A stretch of DNA of 64,000 nucleotides, from positions 1 to 64,000 of the forward strand of contig USFG01000003.1 of NCBI GenBank assembly GCA_900553855.1, in the 5' to 3' direction. Every line of letters begins with the position of its first letter. Within the stretch, counting starts at the first letter, position 1. The stretch comes from an uncultured Mycoplasmatota bacterium. Its GTDB lineage: Bacteria; Bacillota_I; Bacilli_A; RF39; UBA660. Below the pieces are notes generated by a model. It made no database searches and was not told the DNA's origin. It was given only the letters and a program-made list of their open reading frames with translations. Below are positions 33,758 to 41,797 of this stretch, in pieces. Made by a program: the position numbers and the translations under genes.

Positions 33758-34549
33758 CTATTTAAATCTTTCCCTATAACCACATCTTTGGCATAAAGGA
33801 CTTACTAATTCATGTCTATTAAACCCATTTAATATTTCTTGATATTTACTAGAATTAATAATTTCATTTATGTCTTGCTTAAATACATTTCCTAATTTAT
33901 TATCACCATTATTATCTAAGCAACAACTAACAACATCTCCATTAACAAGGATTCCAATTTGATCTTTTAAGGCTTTACATGTTCCTTTAGTGCTAATAAC
34001 AGGTATGTTCAAACTTGGCCAATCAAACTTTTTATCAACGCTTAAAAATGTATGATTATTTAGGTTATTTCTTGAATTTTTTCTATTAATTTTAACATTA
34101 TAATGTTTATCTAAAAAATCAAATATTTCTTTATTATCTAAATCATTCCATAACCTAAAATTAATATATGTATTCTTGATATTATCACATAACTTAACTA
34201 TATCTTTTATTTCTTCTAAAGAATTAAAACTATGTAATGAGATATTTATTTGTCTTATTTTATTATTATTCATAATATCTAATTTGTCTTTTAATAATCT
34301 TCCATTAGTAGTTATATTTATATTTAAATTATTCTTATTTGCTATTTTAATTATTTCATCTAGATTAGGATGCATTAATGGTTCACCTTTAATATGTAAA
34401 TAGATGTGATTGGTGTAAATCTTGATTTTATTAATTATTGTAGTAAAATTCTCAATATTCATAAATTCTTTTTCTCTTTTGATTTGAGGACAAAATGGGC
34501 AATTTAAATTACATACATTGGTTATTTCAATATATATTCTTTTATACAT
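33758..34549 (-). CDS. radical SAM protein with SPASM-like C-terminus
   Basis: The iron-sulfur motif CNLNCPFC (CxxxCxxC) starts at residue 13. HIKGEPLMHPNLDEI is the AdoMet-proximal GEP motif and NINITTNG the next strand. The C-terminal Cys set (TCKALKD, VVSCCLDN, PLCQRCGYRE) resembles SPASM/Twitch auxiliary-cluster domains of peptide-modifying enzymes such as those maturing RiPPs. 263 residues is short. No obvious precursor peptide is adjacent. The large unknown protein at 34565 directly precedes it with a 15-base gap and may be functionally linked. Confidence 0.8.
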   Translation of the reverse strand: MYKRIYIEITNVCNLNCPFCPQIKREKEFMNIENFTTIINKIKIYTNHIYLHIKGEPLMHPNLDEIIKIANKNNLNINITTNGRLLKDKLDIMNNNKIRQINISLHSFNSLEEIKDIVKLCDNIKNTYINFRLWNDLDNKEIFDFLDKHYNVKINRKNSRNNLNNHTFLSVDKKFDWPSLNIPVISTKGTCKALKDQIGILVNGDVVSCCLDNNGDNKLGNVFKQDINEIINSSKYQEILNGFNRHELVSPLCQRCGYRERFK

Positions 34550-34564
34550 ATTATGTTTTCCTCT

Positions 34565-36463
34565 TTATCTATTTTTCTTATGTTCTTCAATTTCATATGA
34601 ATCACCACTACTCATATACGTATTAAAATCATCATTTCCAAGATGTCTATATATGCTTGATGGCATTTCAATTCCCTTATTATATTTCTTAGAATTAATT
34701 AACATTATTCCAATACCTTGTATTTTTGCTGTTTCAACGTCTTTAGCAGTAATTTGATCAACACAATATAACGCGATTCTTTTTAATTTAGGTATTCTAG
34801 AATCTATATCAGTTTGCGTACTTCCTTGTTCTAATATTAATACCTCATTATATGTTCTTTTATTATAAAGTAATTCATCAGGCATCATAAGTTGTTCTAC
34901 TCTATCTGTTGCTTTTTCGGTAAAACTAAATGGCTGATATAATGTATAAGAATCTTCTGGAAATATATGAACAATTTGTTCCGGATTTAAATCATTAGCA
35001 TCATAAACATAAGTATTAGAGTTTTTTAAACTACCAAACACAGATATACATCCATTCCCTACTAAAGAATAAGAATGTCCTACCGGCAAACTATCTTCAA
35101 ATCTAATTCCTGATTTAACTATAGCAAAAAAAGGATTATCATTGATATTATAAACATCAACACCATATTCATTAGATAGTTCTTCGTCTTTAAATTTAAC
35201 TAACTCATCTTTAACCATAGCATAATCTTTTAAAGCTTCTCTAACTTTCTTTCTCGCAAAGGTCATATCATCATAGAAAATTTCCATCATATTATATTGT
35301 TTTAACTCATTATGTAACTCGATTTTTTCTTGTGAAGATAACATATCTATATTTACTATTTGTTGATATAAATAAAGTCTATCTTCAGGAATATCTATAT
35401 TTCCAGCATAATAAAACTCTAATAATTCTCTTAAATCATACATTACATTATAGTAGTTTTCTTCAAAGTGATAATCTATAATGTAATCTGATTTTTTCTC
35501 ATCTAGTGATTTTGTTATTAAATTAATTGCTTCAGCAAATTCACCATTAAATATAAGCTCTCTAAGATTAGTATATTCATTAGGAAATATTTGGATTTGT
35601 CTAATTAAATTTCTAAAAATATCACGATATTCATTAGAACTTGAATCTAGGTTGCTTAATTTATTTATCATATTAAAAATATTTTGGTATGTTTTAGGAT
35701 AATCAGTATTTAAAATAAACTCTTCTTCTTTTGTTTTAGCATAATTATTTAAATTGGTTGGATCTCCACAATAATTAGCATCATTAATTAAGAATCTATA
35801 CTCATAAACATTTAACTCATTCCATAATTTTTTTGCAACATCCATATTTAATAAATCAGATGATAAATAAAAAACTTCTCCACTAGAATTAACATATGAA
35901 TATCCTTTTCTTTTAGTCATATCTTCAAATGAAAGAGATTTACCAGCAGCTACTAAACCACCAACTGGTATATTATGTGATAATAAATCAATATTATATT
36001 TTTCTAATATTTTTTTACCAAGTATTTTAGGATTTCTCTTTAACATTTCATATATTAAATCATTTGGATAATCATACTTATCAATAAATTTTAATCGATA
36101 ATCTTTATTAAAATAACTAATTAACTGACCTGTTAAATTTATATCTTTATTAAGTTCTAGGCATCTATTTACTATTAAATCGTATGTTTTATTATTTAGA
36201 TTCTTTAACGATGCATAGTATTTTGAAATATCAGTGCTTAAAAATAAATCTAAAAATTTTTGGTTATTAAATAAAAAATCTACATAATTGGAATAATTTA
36301 AAATGTATGTAATTCTATCTTCTATATAACTATTCTTTTTTAAAAGTTCAACACCTTCATCATCTAATAAGTTAAGAATTTTTCCATTATAATCATTATC
36401 TAAAAAATCCAAAAAATCTTGCTTATTTGAATTAATTATTTTAATTTTTGTAACACTTTTCAT
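34565..36463 (-). CDS. large protein of unknown function upstream of radical SAM gene
   Basis: About 632 residues, no signal peptide or membrane helix. The first 160 residues are helical with Asn/Leu/Lys-rich repeats. A middle part contains LPVGGLVAAGKSLSFEDM-like and GYSYVNSSGEVFYLSSDLL segments. The last 190 residues are the best ordered: LPVGHSYSLVGNGCISVFGS, MPDELLYNKRTYNEVLILE and RIALYCVDQITAKDVETAK, which read like an enzyme domain. I cannot name the family. GGG with an ATG at 36463 supports the start. It lies between the secretion cluster and the radical SAM gene and could be an effector or a modification partner; both are guesses. Confidence 0.6.
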   Translation of the reverse strand: MKSVTKIKIINSNKQDFLDFLDNDYNGKILNLLDDEGVELLKKNSYIEDRITYILNYSNYVDFLFNNQKFLDLFLSTDISKYYASLKNLNNKTYDLIVNRCLELNKDINLTGQLISYFNKDYRLKFIDKYDYPNDLIYEMLKRNPKILGKKILEKYNIDLLSHNIPVGGLVAAGKSLSFEDMTKRKGYSYVNSSGEVFYLSSDLLNMDVAKKLWNELNVYEYRFLINDANYCGDPTNLNNYAKTKEEEFILNTDYPKTYQNIFNMINKLSNLDSSSNEYRDIFRNLIRQIQIFPNEYTNLRELIFNGEFAEAINLITKSLDEKKSDYIIDYHFEENYYNVMYDLRELLEFYYAGNIDIPEDRLYLYQQIVNIDMLSSQEKIELHNELKQYNMMEIFYDDMTFARKKVREALKDYAMVKDELVKFKDEELSNEYGVDVYNINDNPFFAIVKSGIRFEDSLPVGHSYSLVGNGCISVFGSLKNSNTYVYDANDLNPEQIVHIFPEDSYTLYQPFSFTEKATDRVEQLMMPDELLYNKRTYNEVLILEQGSTQTDIDSRIPKLKRIALYCVDQITAKDVETAKIQGIGIMLINSKKYNKGIEMPSSIYRHLGNDDFNTYMSSGDSYEIEEHKKNR

Positions 36464-36542
36464 ATTTATCACTACCCTATGGTAAGTATATCATATAATA
36501 AATGTTTGTAGCAATTTTTTAAGATTTTTAGCAAAATAAAAA

Positions 36543-36559
36543 CCAGATAACCTATCTGG
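36543..36559 (-). terminator. intrinsic terminator at the end of the secretion operon
   Basis: CCAGATA/TATCTGG stem with a three-base loop and TTTTTATTTT on the minus strand, just after the stop of the gene at 36563. It is the first clear terminator after the one at 49931. Confidence 0.85.
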
Positions 36560-36562
36560 AAT

Positions 36563-37120
36563 TTATGCAGCACTAAATAGAATTCTTGTTTCAAAGTTTT
36601 TATTTGCTTTAGTATTAGTGGTGTAATAATAGATTACATAGGTGTGAACACTATTTTGAGATTCGGTACTAAAGAAACCATTACCTAAATCCATTACACT
36701 TTGACCTTCTTGTTTATTTAAATAGTATTTTGTTTTGGCATCAGCAAATTCTGTTTTAACACCGTTTTCATCGGTTTTACCACCTAGGATAAAATATACT
36801 TCATTATCTTCATATTCGTTATAGTTTACTAGTAGAGATAACTTATAATTAATAATATCGGTTGCACTGTTATTTGTTCCTGTTAATGAAAATGTTTTAG
36901 AACCAATAAGTTCTCCTTGTTTTTCATAATCGCTTGATTTAAATACTGGATTATTGCCTTGATAAGCAGCAATCATTTTACCATCTTTAACTTCAATAAC
37001 GTCTAATTGGACACTTCCATCTAAACCACTAGTCATATATGAAAAGCTTGTTCCTATTGTAACAACGACAATGATTGCAACTAACATTATACCTAATAAG
37101 GTTTTATTCATTTTATTCAT
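36563..37120 (-). CDS. secreted TasA/CalY-like protein at the end of the secretion operon
   Basis: GAAGGTGATAAA places the start at the ATG at 37120, giving 185 residues. A signal helix (TLLGIMLVAIIVVVTIG, about 6-24) ends in SFSYMTS, the SipW-type cleavage context of TasA/camelysin proteins. The mature part is beta-rich with alternating hydrophobics (SKTFSLTGTNNSATDIINYKLSL, then HTYVIYYYTTN) and no Cys. The gene follows the VirD4-like gene after 55 bases and precedes the terminator, so it is the last cistron. A fibre or cargo subunit is possible; unproven. Confidence 0.6.
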   Translation of the reverse strand: MNKMNKTLLGIMLVAIIVVVTIGTSFSYMTSGLDGSVQLDVIEVKDGKMIAAYQGNNPVFKSSDYEKQGELIGSKTFSLTGTNNSATDIINYKLSLLVNYNEYEDNEVYFILGGKTDENGVKTEFADAKTKYYLNKQEGQSVMDLGNGFFSTESQNSVHTYVIYYYTTNTKANKNFETRILFSAA

Positions 37121-37174
37121 TTTATCACCTTCTATATTAATATTACTAAATTTAATAGAAAACTTCAATTATTT

Positions 37175-39439
37175 TTATTCACTAAAGAAATCGTCAAAGT
37201 ATTCATCATCACTTGGATCGTTAACAACTTTACTATCTTTATCAACGACAATCTTAGGTTCATCTTTAACATTGTTCTTGGAATTATCACTTTGTTTAAA
37301 GAAATCATCGAATTTTTCAACCATAGTTGAATCTAGTTTATCGTAATCTGTAATTTTATTTGCTTGATTATTTTGTTTCTTTTGCTCTTCTTGTTCTTCT
37401 TTTTCTAATTCAGCAATTTTAGCATCGATCTTTTTTAATATGTTGTCAACATCAAAATCGGGCTTAGAATTTATATTTTGTTCATTAGCACTTTTTTGAA
37501 TCATTGGCAAATCTAAGAAGTCAGTTTTATCTAAATCTTTTTTATCAGTTGGTTTTTGGTTTAACAAACTATTAAAGTCAAATGGAACACTATTTCCGCC
37601 AAATGGAGTATTATTACCAGATGGTTTATTTAATCCTTCAAAAATATTACCAATTGGTTTTCCACCACCAAAACCTGCTCCATTCATTCCCATTCCACCA
37701 TTATTTACGGATTCTAGAAACTTACTTTGCTTTTGATCTTGAACATATTTTTTAAAATCAAATATTTCAACAGGCGTTTGTTTTCTTTCAATAAATGGGG
37801 ATTCTTCATCACTATGTCCCCAATTAATTTCATAACTTGGTGTTAATTTTGTTTTGTAGGGATTCATTCTTTGTCTTAAAATAACAACTTGGAATTTTTT
37901 TAGTTTTTGTAAATCACTTGGTGTTAATAATGGACGTGATGCGGTTTTTTCTTTTTCTTTTGATTTAATTTCACCACATAATTTACTTATTTCATCTAAA
38001 TCAGCTAAATCACTACTATTAATAAATATTTTATTACCACAGTTACCTTTAATTGTATCGGCTTGTTCTTTGCCATATACATCATTTAACTGAGAAAATC
38101 CTTGAATAATAAAGGTAAATCTTATATTTCTTGAACGAGCTGCTGAAACCATTGCTGTAACATCTTTAAGTGGTGGCATGTTGGCAAACTCATCTAAAAT
38201 AAAGTTGGTTCTTATTGGTAATTTTCCTTTTGGTGATTTGTGAGCAACATCAACTAAAACTTCATAAGCTTGTTTTAAGAAAATCGTTGCTAGTGGATGG
38301 TATGTTGTTTTTTCATCATGTATTACGACGAATAAAGCTGTCTTTTCAGTACCTATTTTATGCATATCAAAATCACTATAACTAAGCATTTGACTTAAGT
38401 TTTTTTGTGTTGTAAATTTTTCCATTTTTTCACTAAATACGGATAACACACTGGTTCTTGTTTCAGTTGGACCAGTAATTGTTGATTTAGCAAAGTTATA
38501 TGGTGTTGAATCTTTACCCTTTAAATTAAAGTATTCTGTCGAAAAGTTACTGTTCATTCCCATTTTTTCTTCACCGACAGCGGCCATATAGTTTATTGAA
38601 TTAATATTAATATATTTTTCTTCAGCATCTTGAAATAAACCAAGTGCTAAACCATTGAAGTATCCCATACTAGCATTTCCCCAGAATGGATCATTTGCTT
38701 TAGGATCATTAACCATATTAAATGAAACGTCTTTTAATAACTCAATTGCTTTATCTTCGTTTCCTTGTTTATATAGATCATAAGGTATTGCCAAGGGATT
38801 CCAAGCATTTCCCATTTGTGGATCACGGAAATTTAATGTAATAATATTGTAACCTTTACTTCTTAAGAAATTAGCATGATCTCTATATAATTCACCTTTG
38901 GGGTCAGTAATAATCATTGATTCACCTTTACGGCCTAAGCTTTCAATCATCGGCTCAACTACACATTGACTCTTACCGTTACCAGTTGATCCAATAACTA
39001 AGGTATGATATGAACCGTTATCTACCCACATAGCCTTGCCGTCATTAACCATAGGAACACCACCATATTCACTAGTTAATTCACTAATAACAACTTTTTT
39101 GACATCATCAGCATTTTTCATTTCTTTATCAGTGGTGAATCTGGTATAACCTTTTTCCTCTTCTTTTTCACCTATTTTTAAACCTATTCCTCTACCTTTT
39201 TCATGGTCGAATATATATGAAGATATACTTAAAAATATTGATACTAAAACAGCAATAAACACAAATAAGGTAGCTGGTAAATAAGGTGGAAATAATCCAG
39301 CAAAAAAATTCAATCCATATAATTTTCCCTCGTTTAACAATGATGATAAGTTAACTACTGCTAATGAACATAAAATTAATAAAAATATACTATATATTAC
39401 AAACATTATTAAATCTTTAGATGATACTCTAAATTTCAT
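37175..39439 (-). CDS. virD4: type IV coupling protein (VirD4/TraG-like ATPase)
   Basis: Inner-membrane ATPase that delivers substrates to a type IV secretion channel. Two N-terminal membrane helices (about 10-33 and 52-77) precede the motor. Walker A is GSTGNGKS (150-157), with IITDPKGELYRD after it. Walker B is FILDEFANMPPL and the arginine-finger region is AARSRNIRFTFIIQGFSQL. An unusual 190-residue C-terminal tail, rich in Gly, Asn, Lys and Asp (GMNGAGFGGGKP), may be the substrate-selection region. 754 residues. No relaxase gene is nearby, which argues for protein rather than DNA substrates. Confidence 0.92.
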   Translation of the reverse strand: MKFRVSSKDLIMFVIYSIFLLILCSLAVVNLSSLLNEGKLYGLNFFAGLFPPYLPATLFVFIAVLVSIFLSISSYIFDHEKGRGIGLKIGEKEEEKGYTRFTTDKEMKNADDVKKVVISELTSEYGGVPMVNDGKAMWVDNGSYHTLVIGSTGNGKSQCVVEPMIESLGRKGESMIITDPKGELYRDHANFLRSKGYNIITLNFRDPQMGNAWNPLAIPYDLYKQGNEDKAIELLKDVSFNMVNDPKANDPFWGNASMGYFNGLALGLFQDAEEKYININSINYMAAVGEEKMGMNSNFSTEYFNLKGKDSTPYNFAKSTITGPTETRTSVLSVFSEKMEKFTTQKNLSQMLSYSDFDMHKIGTEKTALFVVIHDEKTTYHPLATIFLKQAYEVLVDVAHKSPKGKLPIRTNFILDEFANMPPLKDVTAMVSAARSRNIRFTFIIQGFSQLNDVYGKEQADTIKGNCGNKIFINSSDLADLDEISKLCGEIKSKEKEKTASRPLLTPSDLQKLKKFQVVILRQRMNPYKTKLTPSYEINWGHSDEESPFIERKQTPVEIFDFKKYVQDQKQSKFLESVNNGGMGMNGAGFGGGKPIGNIFEGLNKPSGNNTPFGGNSVPFDFNSLLNQKPTDKKDLDKTDFLDLPMIQKSANEQNINSKPDFDVDNILKKIDAKIAELEKEEQEEQKKQNNQANKITDYDKLDSTMVEKFDDFFKQSDNSKNNVKDEPKIVVDKDSKVVNDPSDDEYFDDFFSE

Positions 39440-39488
39440 GTTAATCCCTCTTCTCTTCTTTAAATTATATAATATTATTTATTATATT

Positions 39489-40802
39489 TCAATTCTTACA
39501 ATTAGCAGAATAGTAAGAACTCATATCTATAACAGTATAGCTCTTTAATTCTTGATATGTATACTTTTTATAATCAAGTCCACTAGCATCTATATAGGCT
39601 ACGGTAACATTTTCACCAGTATTTTGAACTATAATGTATGCTTTATCTTCATTAATTACTAGATTTCCTGGATTTCCATATGCTAAATCAATTATATTTG
39701 ATCTATCATTGTAATCACTAATATTAGTTATAGGATTATTTATATTAGCACTATTTATGGCCCAATTTATAAGACTATATTCATTTAAACCAACTATATT
39801 ACCATCAATTGTTTTTCCCCAATCTGGATCAATAACTTTATATTCACTAGAAATATTACTATAAGGAATTTTATAGCCTTTCTTTCCTACTTCATCAATA
39901 AGAGTTACTGCTTTTTGAGCTACATTTATTCCATTACATTGGTTATTACCAGCATTATTAATCTTATCTGTTAATTCAGTTATTCCATCTTCACCAATTT
40001 TTTCACCTAAACTAACTGATAAAACTTCATTATCACTACTTGAGAAATCAGTGTCGGATTCTACTGTTCCAGTTTGATAATTAAGATTGCCAAAATTCCA
40101 AGTTGTCGTTTCTAAAATATTTTGTTCATCACCATCAATTATGTAAAAAAGAAATAGAAAAAGGAATGCAACTCCGAATGCAGCGGCACATATACCTATT
40201 ATTTTTAATTTTATTATAAGGAGTTTCTTGTTACCTAAAAATGATGCTGCTCCTCCTTTTTTGCCACCGATTAATCCAGTTATAGCGCTTGATGCATTAC
40301 CTTTTCCTTTTAATAAACCGCTTATTCCTTGAGCTTTTGCACCTAATGGACTATTACCTGTAAGCCCATCTTTTGGTGATAAGGGACTCGAGCTGCCAGG
40401 ACTTGCTGATGATAATGGATTATTATTAGCTATTCCTTTTAATGGATTTATCATTCTATTTGCTTTATTGGCAGCAAGTTTAGCTAAAGGATTATTACTT
40501 TGGTTTAATGCATTTAAGGTATTTTGCCCTTTAGTAATTAAATTTCTTCCTAAATTTGTACGAGAAAACTTATTATAAGCATTAGCTCCGACAGCAGTTG
40601 CAGCAGTAATAGCTGCACTTTTTGCTAGTTCTTTCATAGGATCAGATGAATACTGATTATTTGGCTTTTTTGCTATATTTGGCTCATTAATATTATTATC
40701 TTCTGGTAAATCTTCACTTTCAACTTCAGTTTGTTCACTTACTTCTTCAGATAAGTTTTCATTTTCTAATTCTTCATCTAAAGTTTCATAATCATTATTC
40801 AT
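39489..40802 (-). CDS. secretion-cluster membrane protein with degenerate NlpC/P60-like domain
   Basis: An acidic head (1-45) and a 150-residue Ala/Asn/Gly/Lys-rich cytoplasmic segment lead to one membrane helix (about 195-220). The extracellular part ends in a domain patterned like NlpC/P60 cell-wall peptidases: a helix with AQKAVTLIDEVGKKGYKIPYS, GLNEYSLINWAINSAN where DCSGFVxWA is usual, then NPGNLVINEDKAYIIVQNTG and SYTVIDMSSYY. The catalytic Cys position is Glu/Tyr, so it is probably inactive and may bind wall or a partner. The call is by pattern only. Confidence 0.55.
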   Translation of the reverse strand: MNNDYETLDEELENENLSEEVSEQTEVESEDLPEDNNINEPNIAKKPNNQYSSDPMKELAKSAAITAATAVGANAYNKFSRTNLGRNLITKGQNTLNALNQSNNPLAKLAANKANRMINPLKGIANNNPLSSASPGSSSPLSPKDGLTGNSPLGAKAQGISGLLKGKGNASSAITGLIGGKKGGAASFLGNKKLLIIKLKIIGICAAAFGVAFLFLFLFYIIDGDEQNILETTTWNFGNLNYQTGTVESDTDFSSSDNEVLSVSLGEKIGEDGITELTDKINNAGNNQCNGINVAQKAVTLIDEVGKKGYKIPYSNISSEYKVIDPDWGKTIDGNIVGLNEYSLINWAINSANINNPITNISDYNDRSNIIDLAYGNPGNLVINEDKAYIIVQNTGENVTVAYIDASGLDYKKYTYQELKSYTVIDMSSYYSANCKN

Positions 40803-40813
40803 ATAATCACTCC

Positions 40814-41284
40814 TTAATTAATTCTTATCTTATAGTTGTTAATACTATTTTCAATAAAAACAAATTTATTATCGTCTTTATCAATTACATATACTGCTCT
40901 TTTGCCATCCACTATTCCACTAGAATAGCTTTTAACTTCAGCACTTAAAAACTTAATTGTTTTAATACTTGTAATCATTTTTTCAAATTCACTGTAAGTG
41001 GAATATTTATTTCTTGTTTCATTATCCAAATTATTATATACATCTTTGGGATTATATAATATATCAGATACCAAATTGGCTAAATATTTGGATGAAATTT
41101 CCGCAGATGATAAATATAATCTTTGAATTTCATTTACTTTATAATCATGGAAATATTCAGTAAAATCATTAAATGTATTGGTTTTGTTAGCATTTTTACT
41201 ATAAATTAATCCAAAAATGATTGTTCCAATTATTGATATAACACTTATTATAATTACTATTTTTTCATCACTTTTGCTTTTCAT
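40814..41284 (-). CDS. single-pass membrane protein, VirB8-like candidate (a)
   Basis: 156 residues: an N-terminal helix (about 8-27) and a 120-residue extracellular domain of helices followed by four strands (KYLANLVSDILYN, FLSAEVKSYSSG, RAVYVIDKDDNKFVFIE). Size, topology and place between VirB4 and VirD4 suit the NTF2-like VirB8/TcpC family of Gram-positive secretion systems. Sequence similarity is too weak to be sure. It overlaps the similar gene at 41268 by 17 bases. Confidence 0.5.
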   Translation of the reverse strand: MKSKSDEKIVIIISVISIIGTIIFGLIYSKNANKTNTFNDFTEYFHDYKVNEIQRLYLSSAEISSKYLANLVSDILYNPKDVYNNLDNETRNKYSTYSEFEKMITSIKTIKFLSAEVKSYSSGIVDGKRAVYVIDKDDNKFVFIENSINNYKIRIN

Positions 41285-41786
41285 TTATTACCTCATTATA
41301 TTTAGTCTTATCAATAGGTGTTATTGAAAATAATTTAAAATCTTTATCAACTTTTATAAATAAATATTCATCTTCTAGTTTATTAACTTTATTTTTTAAT
41401 TCTTCATATACAGTACCTTTTACGTAATAGATATTGTCATGCATATACATTCCATTTAGTCTAATACTTATGTTTTTACCAATATATTTATTATTTAAAT
41501 TATCTATATTATTATTAATACTATTTAAATACTCTTGATCTAATATTTTTTTTAAACTGTCTTTATCATTTAAGGATAGATAACTTAAATATTTATTTAC
41601 ACAATTTTCTATTGTAAAAAAATCACTATAATCATTAACTGTTTCATAAACATATGGTTTGGTTGTTTCAGGAACAACTTTATTATTTTCTTTTTTATTA
41701 GTACTAACGATATAAATTAAAACCCCAACTAAAATAACAAAAATTATCATTAATATTATATTATTTATATTACTTTTATTCTTCAT
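41268..41786 (-). CDS. single-pass membrane protein, VirB8-like candidate (b)
   Basis: 172 residues with one N-terminal helix (about 8-28), a Pro/Thr/Lys linker and an alpha/beta extracellular domain: helix CVNKYLSYLSLNDKDSLKKIL, then strands ISIRLNGMYMHDNIYYVKGTVY and YLFIKVDKDFKLFSITPI. This helix-then-curved-sheet order is NTF2-like, as in VirB8, TcpC and TraM. It resembles the downstream gene in plan, so the two may be the paired periplasmic-side scaffold proteins of the channel. Confidence 0.5.
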   Translation of the reverse strand: MKNKSNINNIILMIIFVILVGVLIYIVSTNKKENNKVVPETTKPYVYETVNDYSDFFTIENCVNKYLSYLSLNDKDSLKKILDQEYLNSINNNIDNLNNKYIGKNISIRLNGMYMHDNIYYVKGTVYEELKNKVNKLEDEYLFIKVDKDFKLFSITPIDKTKYNEVINEKQK

Positions 41787-41797
41787 ATTTTTCCTTT

